The notes under the pieces were generated by a model that was not told the DNA's origin, made no database searches, and saw only the letters and a program-made list of their open reading frames with translations. Source: Leadbetterella byssophila DSM 17132 (lineage in GTDB: Bacteria; Bacteroidota; Bacteroidia; Cytophagales; Spirosomataceae). From it: a stretch of 64,000 nucleotides of DNA. Below are positions 8,032-17,834 of the stretch, in pieces; position 1 is the first letter of the stretch; the number at the start of each line of letters is the position of its first letter. Where the stretch lies: positions 3,906,001 through 3,970,000 of the forward strand of contig NC_014655.1 of the NCBI RefSeq assembly GCF_000166395.1. The letters run 5' to 3'. Both the position numbers and the translations under genes were made by a program.

Positions 8032-11000
8032 ATGAAATTTATTAACAGATTTACCATGTTAATCATGGGTTGCCTTCTGTTAATTTTAGGAATAGTTTTG
8101 CACACTTACTATGGGAATAAAAACCACGGTGAGGTGCTTCAGTATCGGTATACGGTCCAGACTACTAAGATCCGCTCAGACATTGATAAGGTTTTCTCCA
8201 TCATTCAGTCCCACGCACCGGTTCGTTTTGATCATTTTCACTTGGACACTTCGTACCCTTTTTACGTATATAGAGACGGAGAATTAGTGTTTTGGTCACA
8301 TAATTTTTTTATTCCTCCTTATTCGGTGGTTTCAAACTTCACGGACGAGATCTTTTATAAGAAGAATAATCTGGCTTACGTACTGATTAAAGGCACAAAA
8401 GAGCTTCAAGGACATAAGTTTGAGGTGGTATCTACTTTAGATTTGCTTCACAACGAAGATTTTCAATCCAAATACAATACTGCGGGTTTTAACAATTCCG
8501 TATTTTTTATCAAACCGGAACTGGTTAGTGCAGATCCATTTGAAAATGCTTTAACCATCCGGTGCCCCAAAACGGATGCGGTATTTTATGTCAAATGTCA
8601 TGATACCCTAAGAAACTTAAGTCCCATAGCTTCTCCAATATCTTTGGTGCTGATCATCTTGGGGACCATCATGGTCTTCTACAGTTTATATAACTACCAT
8701 ATCGTATATACTAATAAGCACAAGTACATTACTGCCGGAATATATATCGTATCTTCTTTCCTGATTCTTAGGTTACTAATGCGATATTTTAATCTACCCT
8801 GGGTCTTTTTCTTAGGCAAACCTATAGATGTTAATTATGGAAACATGTTTATGGACACTCTCTGTGTTTTGATCATGTTGACCAAGTTAGCCCTTGTGCA
8901 ATACCGTACACTTCTTTATTTTAATATTGACCGCCTTACTCAATTTTCCCGTTCAGCTCTAAGCATACTGTGTGTAGTATCTATGTTTTTTCTGGGAAGA
9001 TCAATCTGGTGGCTGATTGATCATACTTATCAAGAGAGCCTTATTGAAAATCATTACTCAGTAAGTTTCTATCTAAGTAATGTAAAGGATACCATGTACG
9101 TGTATCTTTTTATCCTATTGGGGATCTATTTCTTGAGTACACACCTGGTGGCCAACTTTTACCGTAGGCTGCAGCCAAATAGAAACAAAGGTTTGACATA
9201 TTGGGCATTTGGTACTGTGTTAGGATGCATTATTTCGGCAGGATTGGATTGGGGCTTTATAGTATTGTTTTCTTCCTTCTTTTTACTTTTAGTCTACGTA
9301 CTTGGCCTTCCAAGATATTTTTATAGACTTAGATCCTTTACCTACCTCTACTATATTTTCGGCGCTTTTGCCTTTAGCTTGATACTGTTCAGTGTACTGT
9401 ATCAAAAGGACACAGAGCGTAGTTTGGAAGAGAAAAAGACCTTTGCTGAGAATTATCTCAAAGGGAAAGATCCTAGGCTTGAAAGACAGATTTACCAACT
9501 GAGCTCAACCATAGGGACTAACGAAGTATTTAAGAAGGCCGTCTACGGTGAGATAAGTGTTGACCAACTGGACACGCTTATTAGAGAGCATTTGTATAAG
9601 AGTTATTTGGATCATTATCTTGTAACTTATGATATCTATGACTCCACCGGGAAAAGTTTAAGTCAGGCTTCTGCCCTGACTTTTGGAGAGATGAAAGCTT
9701 CTACCGTGGTAAGCTCATCTGCCACAGATTTTTCGGGCTTATTCTTATCACAAGGTACGGATAATACGTCCTATTATACTTTGATCGCTGATATTACGGA
9801 TGGACAAAGAGATATAGGTAATTTCTTGTTTAGATTGTACCCTAACAGAAGTACCACCCTAAGTCTAAAATCTCTACTCCAAACTAAGCGGGTAATACAT
9901 AACCCTTTTACTCAGTATTATAGTTATGGAGTGTACGATGCAAACCGACAGCTGGTGTATCAGTATGGTAATTATAATTACCGAAGAATATTTGATACCT
10001 TATTATTCAATAACCTTGGCATATATGAAAAGGAAGCTATGTTTAATGGTTTCTCACATTATGCTTCTAAAGGGGATGGCGGTAAGATTATCATTGTTTC
10101 CGAAAAGAAGGATTTCTATTTAGACCTCATGTCTAATTATTCCTTCCTGTTCTTTGTGTCCATGATAGGGATGATGGCTCTCTTACTGTTTATGGGCTTC
10201 TTTAATGATTTTAAAAGGTACCAAATGGACCTTTCAGGAAGGATTCAGCTCTACCTTAATGCCGCCTTCTTATTGCCGCTGACCATTATTATGGTTATAG
10301 GGGTATTTATTATTAAGAGCATGTTTGCTAACATTCGGGAGGAATCCATGTTAGGTACATCACAGAACATATCTGAAGTTCTGAATATCTACGGTCAAAA
10401 CTATGAGACCGGGAAGATGAGTAAAAGAGATTTGAGAATAAACCTGGATAACCTTTCCCGAAGCTCAAGTGTAGATATCAATCTTTATGACTTAAACGGA
10501 ATTCAATTCTATTCCTCCGCACTATCCTACGAAGATCCTGAAAACCCTATTTATCCTAACTCCAGCGCATTCGCTTCCGTACTACTTGAAGGAAATCCTA
10601 TGGTCTTGCAGGATGATTTCCATCATAAAATCAAATTTAAGACCGTCTTTTTGCCAGTAAAGGGGAACTCGAATAATATACTTTGTGTAGCAGGAATCAA
10701 TTTTATAGATGCTCAAACCTCCGTTGAAGCCTGGACACGACAGATCTGGAAAACCCTTTTGATAACCTTCTTTGTGATCTTTGTGTTCCTGTATATCTTC
10801 TCCTTTATTTCAAGTAAGAAGTTGACGGCACCATTGAAATTAATTGCGGATAAGATTAAGTCCGTGAACTTCCACGAGAGGAACGAAGAGATTATCTGGG
10901 AAACTCGTGATGAAATAGGTCTATTAACGGGTGAATATAACCGCATGTTGAAAAAGCTGGAGGAAAGTAAACTAGCACTGAGTATAAGTGAAAAGCAGTC

Positions 11001-11679
11001 GGCCTGGAGAGAGATGGCTAAGCAGTTGGCTCACGAAATTCGAAATCCTCTCACCCCAATACTTTTGAACGTTCAACATTTGCAAAGAATGGTAGGATCA
11101 GAGAGTTTTGAGAATAAATCTAGAATGTTGAAGACCTTGCAAAGTATCAATGAACATATAGATAAGATTACCGGAATCTCAATGTCATTCTCTCGTTTTG
11201 CAGAAATGCCCTTACCTACTCGTGAGGAGTTTGACTTGGTGAAATTGACTAAAGGTGTTGCCGAAATATTTACAGGTGATCAGAGAATCGATCTATACTT
11301 AAATCTAAGTGAAAATGAACTTTTAGTGAATGGAGACAGTAAATCCATCAAGAAAGCTTTGACCTTTGTGATCAAAAACGGTATCAATTCTGTTCCTTCT
11401 ACTCGCCGTCCTGAAATCCATATCTCCTTAAGCAGATCTGAAAATTCTGGTATCATCCAAGTTACAGATAATGGTACAGAGTATGACGATGAAATGCTGG
11501 AAAACCTGTTCCGACCTAACTTCACAGAAACAGATGAAGACAATGGCTTCGGTTTAAGTCTTACTAAAATGAGCATAGAATACTTTGGAGGGAATCTTTG
11601 GTATAGATCCGAAGGATACCAAGGTAAGACTTGTTATATCCAGTTACAACTCAAAGGACAAGACGGTACCACCTTCTAA
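8032..11679 (+). CDS. Large multi-pass sensor histidine kinase, NtrY-like
   Basis: A 1215-residue membrane histidine kinase. An N-terminal helix is followed by a first extracytoplasmic region (to about residue 200), a block of several membrane helices (about 205-455), a second extracytoplasmic region, more helices near 715-780, another sensory region and a last helix around 907-926. Then come HAMP, HisKA with LAHEIRNPLTP (phospho-acceptor His1001), and HATPase_c with N box (NGINSVPS), G1 (DNGTEYDD) and G2 (GFGLSLTK). The H box is of the NtrY type. ATG at 8032 is preferred; an in-frame TTG at 7999 would add 11 residues. No response regulator is encoded nearby. It lies 89 bases after the MoxR-operon genes and overlaps the opposite addA-like gene by 4 bases. 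Confidence 0.88.
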   Translation: MKFINRFTMLIMGCLLLILGIVLHTYYGNKNHGEVLQYRYTVQTTKIRSDIDKVFSIIQSHAPVRFDHFHLDTSYPFYVYRDGELVFWSHNFFIPPYSVVSNFTDEIFYKKNNLAYVLIKGTKELQGHKFEVVSTLDLLHNEDFQSKYNTAGFNNSVFFIKPELVSADPFENALTIRCPKTDAVFYVKCHDTLRNLSPIASPISLVLIILGTIMVFYSLYNYHIVYTNKHKYITAGIYIVSSFLILRLLMRYFNLPWVFFLGKPIDVNYGNMFMDTLCVLIMLTKLALVQYRTLLYFNIDRLTQFSRSALSILCVVSMFFLGRSIWWLIDHTYQESLIENHYSVSFYLSNVKDTMYVYLFILLGIYFLSTHLVANFYRRLQPNRNKGLTYWAFGTVLGCIISAGLDWGFIVLFSSFFLLLVYVLGLPRYFYRLRSFTYLYYIFGAFAFSLILFSVLYQKDTERSLEEKKTFAENYLKGKDPRLERQIYQLSSTIGTNEVFKKAVYGEISVDQLDTLIREHLYKSYLDHYLVTYDIYDSTGKSLSQASALTFGEMKASTVVSSSATDFSGLFLSQGTDNTSYYTLIADITDGQRDIGNFLFRLYPNRSTTLSLKSLLQTKRVIHNPFTQYYSYGVYDANRQLVYQYGNYNYRRIFDTLLFNNLGIYEKEAMFNGFSHYASKGDGGKIIIVSEKKDFYLDLMSNYSFLFFVSMIGMMALLLFMGFFNDFKRYQMDLSGRIQLYLNAAFLLPLTIIMVIGVFIIKSMFANIREESMLGTSQNISEVLNIYGQNYETGKMSKRDLRINLDNLSRSSSVDINLYDLNGIQFYSSALSYEDPENPIYPNSSAFASVLLEGNPMVLQDDFHHKIKFKTVFLPVKGNSNNILCVAGINFIDAQTSVEAWTRQIWKTLLITFFVIFVFLYIFSFISSKKLTAPLKLIADKIKSVNFHERNEEIIWETRDEIGLLTGEYNRMLKKLEESKLALSISEKQSAWREMAKQLAHEIRNPLTPILLNVQHLQRMVGSESFENKSRMLKTLQSINEHIDKITGISMSFSRFAEMPLPTREEFDLVKLTKGVAEIFTGDQRIDLYLNLSENELLVNGDSKSIKKALTFVIKNGINSVPSTRRPEIHISLSRSENSGIIQVTDNGTEYDDEMLENLFRPNFTETDEDNGFGLSLTKMSIEYFGGNLWYRSEGYQGKTCYIQLQLKGQDGTTF

Positions 11680-14600
11680 TTTACCTCTACTACTTCAAAT
11701 GGATGAAGATAGATGAGGTAGAGGACTATGGAATGATGACCCATTTGACGTAAAAGACTGGCATAATCCTTCAATTGTTTTGCATGGTATTTGCTTTTCT
11801 TCCCCGTTTTATAGTCCAATATGTACACCTTGTCTTCAAAGAAAACCACGCGGTCAGGTCTTCGGGCTTGAGTAGTACTGGAAAGGATTTCAGTTTCATT
11901 TTTTATCTGGGCGCGACTAGAGTATAAATCTTTTAATTTAGGGTGATTTACCACCTTATCTATATCTGATTTGAGGCTTTCTTTGTCTTCAATTTGTCCC
12001 TCTATTAGCATTTTGTCCAAAATAGCGTCTACCTCCTCTGCAAATTGAATCCTTTGCATGGCATCGTGGAAAAGATTTCCTATCTCCAATTCCTGAGTAT
12101 CCGGTCTCCAGATGACATTCAGTTTCTTGTCAGTTCCAAATGCCGGTGGAAACTCAGCCTTTTCGCTTTTGATTTCTACTTTTTTACTCGAAATATGTGC
12201 TTTTTCTCCAAAGCAATTCTTATCTGCTTTGCCAATAAATTGCAGTAAGTATTCTCCTATTCCGTATTTTTTATTTTTAGGAACCAACCAAAGGTATTGT
12301 CGCTGTTTTGCACGGGTCAAGGCCACATAGAGTAGATTGAGATTCTCAATCTTGGTCATTTGTTTATAGTAGGATATGGTCTCTTGTGCGAACTCATACT
12401 TGACACCAGGGCTCAAAGGAAAGGTTTCTAATCTTTTTTCCTCGGAGTAAAATTCAGGGTAATCCGGTAATTTTATCCATAGTTTTTCTTTTCCCGTTGG
12501 TCCTACGCTCCAGTTTATGAATGGGACAATAACTACCTCATATTCCAGCCCTTTGGATTTGTGGATGGTAGTGATGGTTACTGCATCTGAGGGTGGAGAT
12601 GTCAGAGCTAAGTTGACTTTCTTATTCTCCCATTCTTTGAGTAAATCAAAAAGATTTTTGGAAACCTTATTGGTGAAGTTTAAGACAAAATCTAGGAAGG
12701 CCAGCACGAACTGAGTATTCTTTCCTAGTTCTAATAGCTTGAACCGGGCAATAAGAAACTCAGTCATTTGATAAGGATCTAGAGAGCTGAAACCTTCTAG
12801 GTCAATGCCTTTTGCCTTAAAGAAAGCTAAATATTCAGAATAGTGAGCCCTTGAAAGTGCCTTCAGATCAAAACCTGTGGCATCAAACAGAAAACTGTAG
12901 AATTGAAGAAATTCAAACTTTTCAAACGTTCTTTCCGGATGCATGGCTAAACGCAATCCGGCTACTAAAAAGCGAACCTCATAATAACTGTTCAATAATA
13001 AGGCATCATCTGTTCTGATGGGAATATTGTTTTGAGATAATATGTCTGCACAAATCTTACCTTCGTCCCGCTTCCTAGTGATGATACAAATATCGCTAAA
13101 AGAATATTTAGAATCTGAGGACCCTTCTACAAGAGTTAATTCATTGATCAGGTTAAGCAACTTTTCTTGTACTTGGTCACTATCTACTGCCTCAACTTCT
13201 GTATAACCGCCTATTTTGTTTTTCTCATATACCTCTTGCTTCACACTGGAAAAGACCAGATGACTAATAGGGTCAATTTCCCTATCTATGATGAATTGAA
13301 AAAGCTCATTGTTGAAATGGATCAATCCTCCTCTGCTTCTTCTATTTGTGACCAGTTCTTCGACCCCCGTATTTTTTTTCACCACTTTGATTTGATCTGA
13401 TTGGTGTTCAGACAAATTCGCAGTAGAAAAATTGTTCTGAGCTTCAGCCTGTATCAGGTCCACCATGAGGAGAACATTACCTCCCCGCCAACTGTAGATG
13501 GCCTGCTTAGGGTCGCCTACAATCAGGTTTTGATATCCCTTTGCTAAGGAGTTTTCAATTAAAGGAAGTAAGTTTAAAAATTGCGTAGTGGAGGTGTCTT
13601 GAAATTCATCAATGAAGATATGATTGTATTTTTCTCCTATTCTTTCATATATGAAGGGGACAGGTTCTTCAGAAACTATTTGCGCTATTCTATCATTGAA
13701 ATCAGCTAGAATGGCTTGATTTTTCTCTTTGAGTATATTATCAATCTCTCCTTTGATCTTATTTATAAAAGGTACTTTTAATAATTCTTTGTTGATGGTC
13801 TTAAAAAGCTTCAGCTTTTCGTCCAGGACTAAGGGGAGAATATCATAGGTTATAGCCTTTAACTCCTCAATATTCTCGCTAGGTTGTTTTTCCCAGTTTC
13901 CTGTATCTAAGGCCAATTGTGCTGTCTTATTTACCGAAAATTTAAGTAGGTCAATCTCTTTGGCGCTAAGGTCTTCTAAAAGGGAATATATGCCTCTAGA
14001 TTTACCTACAAAGTGATCAGAATTGATTTTAGCTAAAAGTTGTCTTAAACGTTCAGACCCTTTTTTGATACGGTTATCCACGTCTTTTATGTAATCAGTG
14101 ATCTGTTTACGAATGACATTTATGTCTTTCTGGGTCAGATGTAGATTTTTTGTGGCGGCATGGCCATTGTTTGTATCATAAATTACTTTGGCAAATTTTA
14201 TTATCTCTTCTCGTAGATTGTTCCACGAGCCCTCGTTTTCAAGAATACCTTCAGCAAAGTCACTATAAAGTAGTGTCAGTTCTTCATCTTGACCCACTTT
14301 ATCGGTGAGACGATTGACCGCTTCTTCGATCAAAGTATTGGTGTCCAGAACAATCTCATAGTTGTAAGGTAATTTCAAGTCTATAGCAAAGGATTGAATC
14401 ACCTGATTGACAAAACTATCAATGGTCTTTATGGCAAAATCATTGTAATTCTGCAAGATCTCATGGAGGACTTTACGGGATTTCCTGGCCAAATCCTCGT
14501 CGGAGAGACCAGTAGCATCCTGAATTTGTTCCTTATACGCCTCTGCTGCACCGTCTTGGTTTGCTAATCCTTTTAAGGTAGATATGATCCTTTCCTTCAT

Positions 14601-14762
14601 CTGCTCTGCAGCTTCATTCGTAAAGGTCATCGCTAGGATTCTTTTGAAGTAATCGTCCTCTTGAGCGGCCAATACCGTACTAATGTATTCCCGAGTTAAA
14701 GTAAAAGTCTTTCCGGATCCTGCAGAAGAGGAATAAATGGTAAATAGTGTGTCCTTTTCCAT
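11676..14762 (-). CDS. UvrD/Rep-type helicase with RecB-like nuclease domain (AddA-like)
   Basis: A 1028-residue superfamily 1A helicase fused to a RecB-family nuclease, the AddA plan for double-strand break processing. Seen in order: Walker A SSSAGSGKT (residues 11-19), Walker B in FIDEFQDTS, motif III VGDPKQAIYSWRGG, motif V TIHKSKGLEYEVV, motif VI LLYVALTRAKQR, and near residue 990 the PD-(D/E)XK motif YILDYKTGKK. The nuclease motif is intact. AddA normally works with AddB, whose gene is often adjacent in Bacteroidota, but no addB is in this window. The 3' end overlaps the convergent kinase gene by 4 bases; upstream is a 115-base divergent gap to the TonB-dependent receptor gene. Confidence 0.88.
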   Translation of the reverse strand: MEKDTLFTIYSSSAGSGKTFTLTREYISTVLAAQEDDYFKRILAMTFTNEAAEQMKERIISTLKGLANQDGAAEAYKEQIQDATGLSDEDLARKSRKVLHEILQNYNDFAIKTIDSFVNQVIQSFAIDLKLPYNYEIVLDTNTLIEEAVNRLTDKVGQDEELTLLYSDFAEGILENEGSWNNLREEIIKFAKVIYDTNNGHAATKNLHLTQKDINVIRKQITDYIKDVDNRIKKGSERLRQLLAKINSDHFVGKSRGIYSLLEDLSAKEIDLLKFSVNKTAQLALDTGNWEKQPSENIEELKAITYDILPLVLDEKLKLFKTINKELLKVPFINKIKGEIDNILKEKNQAILADFNDRIAQIVSEEPVPFIYERIGEKYNHIFIDEFQDTSTTQFLNLLPLIENSLAKGYQNLIVGDPKQAIYSWRGGNVLLMVDLIQAEAQNNFSTANLSEHQSDQIKVVKKNTGVEELVTNRRSRGGLIHFNNELFQFIIDREIDPISHLVFSSVKQEVYEKNKIGGYTEVEAVDSDQVQEKLLNLINELTLVEGSSDSKYSFSDICIITRKRDEGKICADILSQNNIPIRTDDALLLNSYYEVRFLVAGLRLAMHPERTFEKFEFLQFYSFLFDATGFDLKALSRAHYSEYLAFFKAKGIDLEGFSSLDPYQMTEFLIARFKLLELGKNTQFVLAFLDFVLNFTNKVSKNLFDLLKEWENKKVNLALTSPPSDAVTITTIHKSKGLEYEVVIVPFINWSVGPTGKEKLWIKLPDYPEFYSEEKRLETFPLSPGVKYEFAQETISYYKQMTKIENLNLLYVALTRAKQRQYLWLVPKNKKYGIGEYLLQFIGKADKNCFGEKAHISSKKVEIKSEKAEFPPAFGTDKKLNVIWRPDTQELEIGNLFHDAMQRIQFAEEVDAILDKMLIEGQIEDKESLKSDIDKVVNHPKLKDLYSSRAQIKNETEILSSTTQARRPDRVVFFEDKVYILDYKTGKKSKYHAKQLKDYASLLRQMGHHSIVLYLIYLHPFEVVEVN

Positions 14763-14843
14763 AGCATCAAATATACTGGTAAATTTCTAACCATATCCCG
14801 CTTTATTTATGAATTATATCAGGGAAGTTAGAAAGTGAGAGGC

Positions 14844-14851
14844 TATATTTG
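14844..14851 (+). promoter_or_regulatory. Candidate Bacteroidota -7 box (TATATTTG) for the TonB-dependent receptor gene
   Basis: TATATTTG matches the TAnnTTTG -7 consensus used by the primary sigma factor of Bacteroidota. It would start transcription about 20 bases upstream of the ATG at 14878, in the divergent gap. I could not find a good TTG-type -33 element at the usual spacing, so this is only a candidate. Confidence 0.35.
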
Positions 14852-14877
14852 TCCCTACATTTTTATCGAATTAATTC

Positions 14878-17142
14878 ATGAAACTTCTTGCTTTACTAAG
14901 CCTACTCTTTCCCCTTCAATTACTAGCCCAAAATACACAAACCATTAAGATTCAATTGAGAGATGAAATTAATGGACAAGCCATTTCGGGGGCTACAGTT
15001 AGCATTCCGAAATATCAATTACAGTCGGTTTCTGACGATCAGGGCTCTGTTAGATGGGATGGAGTACCTGTGGGTCGTCTGGAGATTGAAATCAGTGCTT
15101 TGAACTATGGTAAGAAGATCTTGAAAGAGCTTTTGTTAGAAAAGTCAAAGCAGCTCATTCTGGATGTAGAGCTTCAGCAGGTAAGTAGAGAATTACATGC
15201 AGTAACGGTAAGTAGTGCAGGGAATACAATTCCTGCTCTTTTGAGTGCAGAAAAGATTACCTCTGAACAAATCTTTAGATATCCGGCTACTTTCTTTGAT
15301 CCCGCTAGATTAACCATGACCTTGCCGGGTGTAGCGAATACAAATGATCAAGCGAATAATGTTTCTGTAAGAGGTAATAACCCATCTTACATTCAGTGGA
15401 GATTAGAAGGAGTAGAAATAGTAAATCCCAATCACCTCAGTAATGCAGGTACTTTTGCGGATAAACCTGCTGCAGTAGGAGGAGGGACAAACATACTTTC
15501 TGCCCAAATGTTGGGGAATATGAACTTCCTAAGTGGAGCTTTCCCTTCGTCGTATGGAAATGCTTTAGGAGGTATATTTGATATGAATCTTAGAGCAGGG
15601 AATGCAGAAAAGTATCAACATGTAGTTCAAGTGGGATTAATAGGTGTGGATCTATCCTCTGAAGGTCCTATAAATAAACGGAAGGGAAGCAGTTATCTGG
15701 TGAACTACCGTTATTCTTTCACTGGATTATTAGGACTAGCTGGAGTGAATTTTGGCGGGGAAAAAATTGATTTCCAGGATTTATCTCTTTACCTCAATTT
15801 TCCTACCAAACGTGCCGGAACATTTAGCTTCTTTGGCATGGGAGGAGTCTCGTCTAATATCTTCGCACCAGATGCTGACAGTACCAAATGGGAGTCTGCA
15901 AAAGATCTGAATAATATTGATTTTAATGCTAGGATGGGATTGGTTGGTGCCAAACATCAAGTTCGTCTTTGGAATAAATATCAATGGAAAACCGTAGTAG
16001 TTAATTCTTCTTCTGAAGACTTGAGGAATGCGTATACCGGTAATCAGAATGTAGATTATGATTATGCGGCTAAGAATTACCTAAGTTTCTCTACCAGTTT
16101 TAGTGGAGACCTGTACAAATGGTGGGCTTTCCAATTTGGTGTAAATCTCAGCCATCAGTTTACAAAGTTTAATTATATAGATTCTGGTGAGCTTTTTTAT
16201 AGCTACGATAATCTCCAAGTTCAGCCCTATGTGCGTGTTAGCAATAGGAAGAGTGATAGATTCAATTACAATGTGGGTATAATGTTTCCGTATTACTCCC
16301 TTAGCCAATCTCAATATGCAGAGCCTCGTTTAAGCGCTTCTTACTATTTGCTACCCAAACATCAGGTTAAAGTGGCCTACGGCTTACATAGCCAAGTGGT
16401 CAATAGCAGAGTAGGGCTGTATCTGCCTAACAAACCATCCCGATCACATCATTTTACATTGGGTTATCAATATGACATAGACCAGAAGCAAAGTGTTTCT
16501 GTGGAGGCATATTATCAGAGCATGTTTAATTTGACAAGATTTGATTCCCTGTATATGTCAGTGATGAATGGATATGAACTGGGAGACTTCAGAGGTGGTT
16601 ATTTCTTACCAAATCAGAAAAATCAAGGTAGAAATTATGGGATTGAGTTTAGTTATAAGAGATATTTGGAGAACGGTTTCTTTGCCTTGGCAAATGCAAC
16701 CTTCTATAAATCTCAATTCAAAGCCTTTGACGGTAAATTCTATGATAGTAGGTATTCAGGAGACTATATCTACAATATAACCGGTGGAAAGGAATGGGAA
16801 ACGAAGAAAGGTAAGATAGTGGGCTTAAATACCAGAGTCAACTGGGTAGGTGGATTTAGGGATTATTTTATAGATGTGACCCAAGATAATGGTGTGACGT
16901 ATGTAGGATGGAGATTAGACCAACCGTTAACCGTAAAATATGACGATTACTTCAGAGTAGATTTACGCGCTTATATTAAGACAACAAAGAAAAAGGGTTC
17001 AGAAACCATCTCTTTGGATCTGCAAAATCTAACGGGGAGAGAGAATGTGGGGTATAATTACTTTGACATCTTTACCGGTAAAATAGAACAAAAGAAACAA
17101 TTAGGGTTAGTTCCCATGCTGAATTATCGCTGGGAGTTTTAA
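14878..17142 (+). CDS. TonB-dependent receptor with carboxypeptidase-regulatory-like domain
   Basis: A 754-residue outer membrane receptor. A signal peptide ending LLAQ (residues 1-18) is followed by a CarboxypepD_reg-like Ig domain (about 21-100), a plug domain (about 125-235, with NNVSVRGNNPSYIQWRLEGVE) and a 22-strand-type barrel rich in alternating aromatic residues, ending in Phe as outer membrane barrels do. It is shorter than SusC-type receptors and no SusD partner is present, so the substrate is unlikely to be a polysaccharide; it cannot be named. It is first of four closely spaced genes (gaps 11, -14 and 15 bases) running to the terminator at 21168. Confidence 0.88.
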   Translation: MKLLALLSLLFPLQLLAQNTQTIKIQLRDEINGQAISGATVSIPKYQLQSVSDDQGSVRWDGVPVGRLEIEISALNYGKKILKELLLEKSKQLILDVELQQVSRELHAVTVSSAGNTIPALLSAEKITSEQIFRYPATFFDPARLTMTLPGVANTNDQANNVSVRGNNPSYIQWRLEGVEIVNPNHLSNAGTFADKPAAVGGGTNILSAQMLGNMNFLSGAFPSSYGNALGGIFDMNLRAGNAEKYQHVVQVGLIGVDLSSEGPINKRKGSSYLVNYRYSFTGLLGLAGVNFGGEKIDFQDLSLYLNFPTKRAGTFSFFGMGGVSSNIFAPDADSTKWESAKDLNNIDFNARMGLVGAKHQVRLWNKYQWKTVVVNSSSEDLRNAYTGNQNVDYDYAAKNYLSFSTSFSGDLYKWWAFQFGVNLSHQFTKFNYIDSGELFYSYDNLQVQPYVRVSNRKSDRFNYNVGIMFPYYSLSQSQYAEPRLSASYYLLPKHQVKVAYGLHSQVVNSRVGLYLPNKPSRSHHFTLGYQYDIDQKQSVSVEAYYQSMFNLTRFDSLYMSVMNGYELGDFRGGYFLPNQKNQGRNYGIEFSYKRYLENGFFALANATFYKSQFKAFDGKFYDSRYSGDYIYNITGGKEWETKKGKIVGLNTRVNWVGGFRDYFIDVTQDNGVTYVGWRLDQPLTVKYDDYFRVDLRAYIKTTKKKGSETISLDLQNLTGRENVGYNYFDIFTGKIEQKKQLGLVPMLNYRWEF

Positions 17143-17153
17143 AAATTAGATAT

Positions 17154-17834
17154 ATGTCAAAGATCATTATTGCCATTGACGGTTACTCGTCCTGTGGCAA
17201 AAGCAGCACAGCGAAGGGGGTAGCCAAAAGTTTAGGTTACCAATACATAGATACAGGGGCCATGTACCGTGCAGTAACCCTGTATTTTATTCAAAACCAC
17301 ATCAGCTTAACAAATCCCAAAGAGGTGGACTCCGCTTTGGATAGGATAGAGATAGAATTTCGTGCCAACTCAGAGGGTAAATCAGATACTTATCTAAACG
17401 GTCTGAATGTGGAAGAAGAGATCAGGAAGCTCTATGTGGCTGATAAAGTTAGTGATGTAGCGGCAATAGCGGCTGTACGTCATGCTATGGTGAGAGAGCA
17501 ACAGCGAATGGGAAAGAAAAAGGGCTTTGTACTTGACGGAAGAGATATTGGTACAGTGGTCTTTCCTGGTGCTGAATTAAAGATCTTCATGACCGCTGAT
17601 CCTATGGTTAGAGCTCAGCGTAGGCAGGCTGAATTATTAGATAAAGGAGAACTTGTAGACCTAGAGGAGGTATTAGAGAATATCAAGAAAAGGGATATCA
17701 TAGATACTACGAGGGACGAGAGTCCCCTGAGACAAGCTGATGATGCACATCTCTTAGATACAACCTTTATGACCTTGGATGAGCAAATAGAAAAAGTAGT
17801 TTTGCTGGCTGATACGAAGCATGAAAAAGCTTGA
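17154..17834 (+). CDS. cmk: (d)CMP kinase
   Basis: Cytidylate kinase phosphorylates CMP and dCMP with ATP in pyrimidine nucleotide salvage and mRNA-turnover recycling. The 226-residue protein has the P-loop IDGYSSCGKSST (residues 8-19), the Bacteroidota form of the family's GxxGxGKGT, the substrate-site DGRDIGTVVFP segment and a lid region R-RQAE. Length is normal. It starts 11 bases after the receptor stop and overlaps the following FAD-oxidoreductase gene by 14 bases, so it is co-expressed with envelope genes, an unusual setting for a housekeeping kinase. Confidence 0.95.
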   Translation: MSKIIIAIDGYSSCGKSSTAKGVAKSLGYQYIDTGAMYRAVTLYFIQNHISLTNPKEVDSALDRIEIEFRANSEGKSDTYLNGLNVEEEIRKLYVADKVSDVAAIAAVRHAMVREQQRMGKKKGFVLDGRDIGTVVFPGAELKIFMTADPMVRAQRRQAELLDKGELVDLEEVLENIKKRDIIDTTRDESPLRQADDAHLLDTTFMTLDEQIEKVVLLADTKHEKA

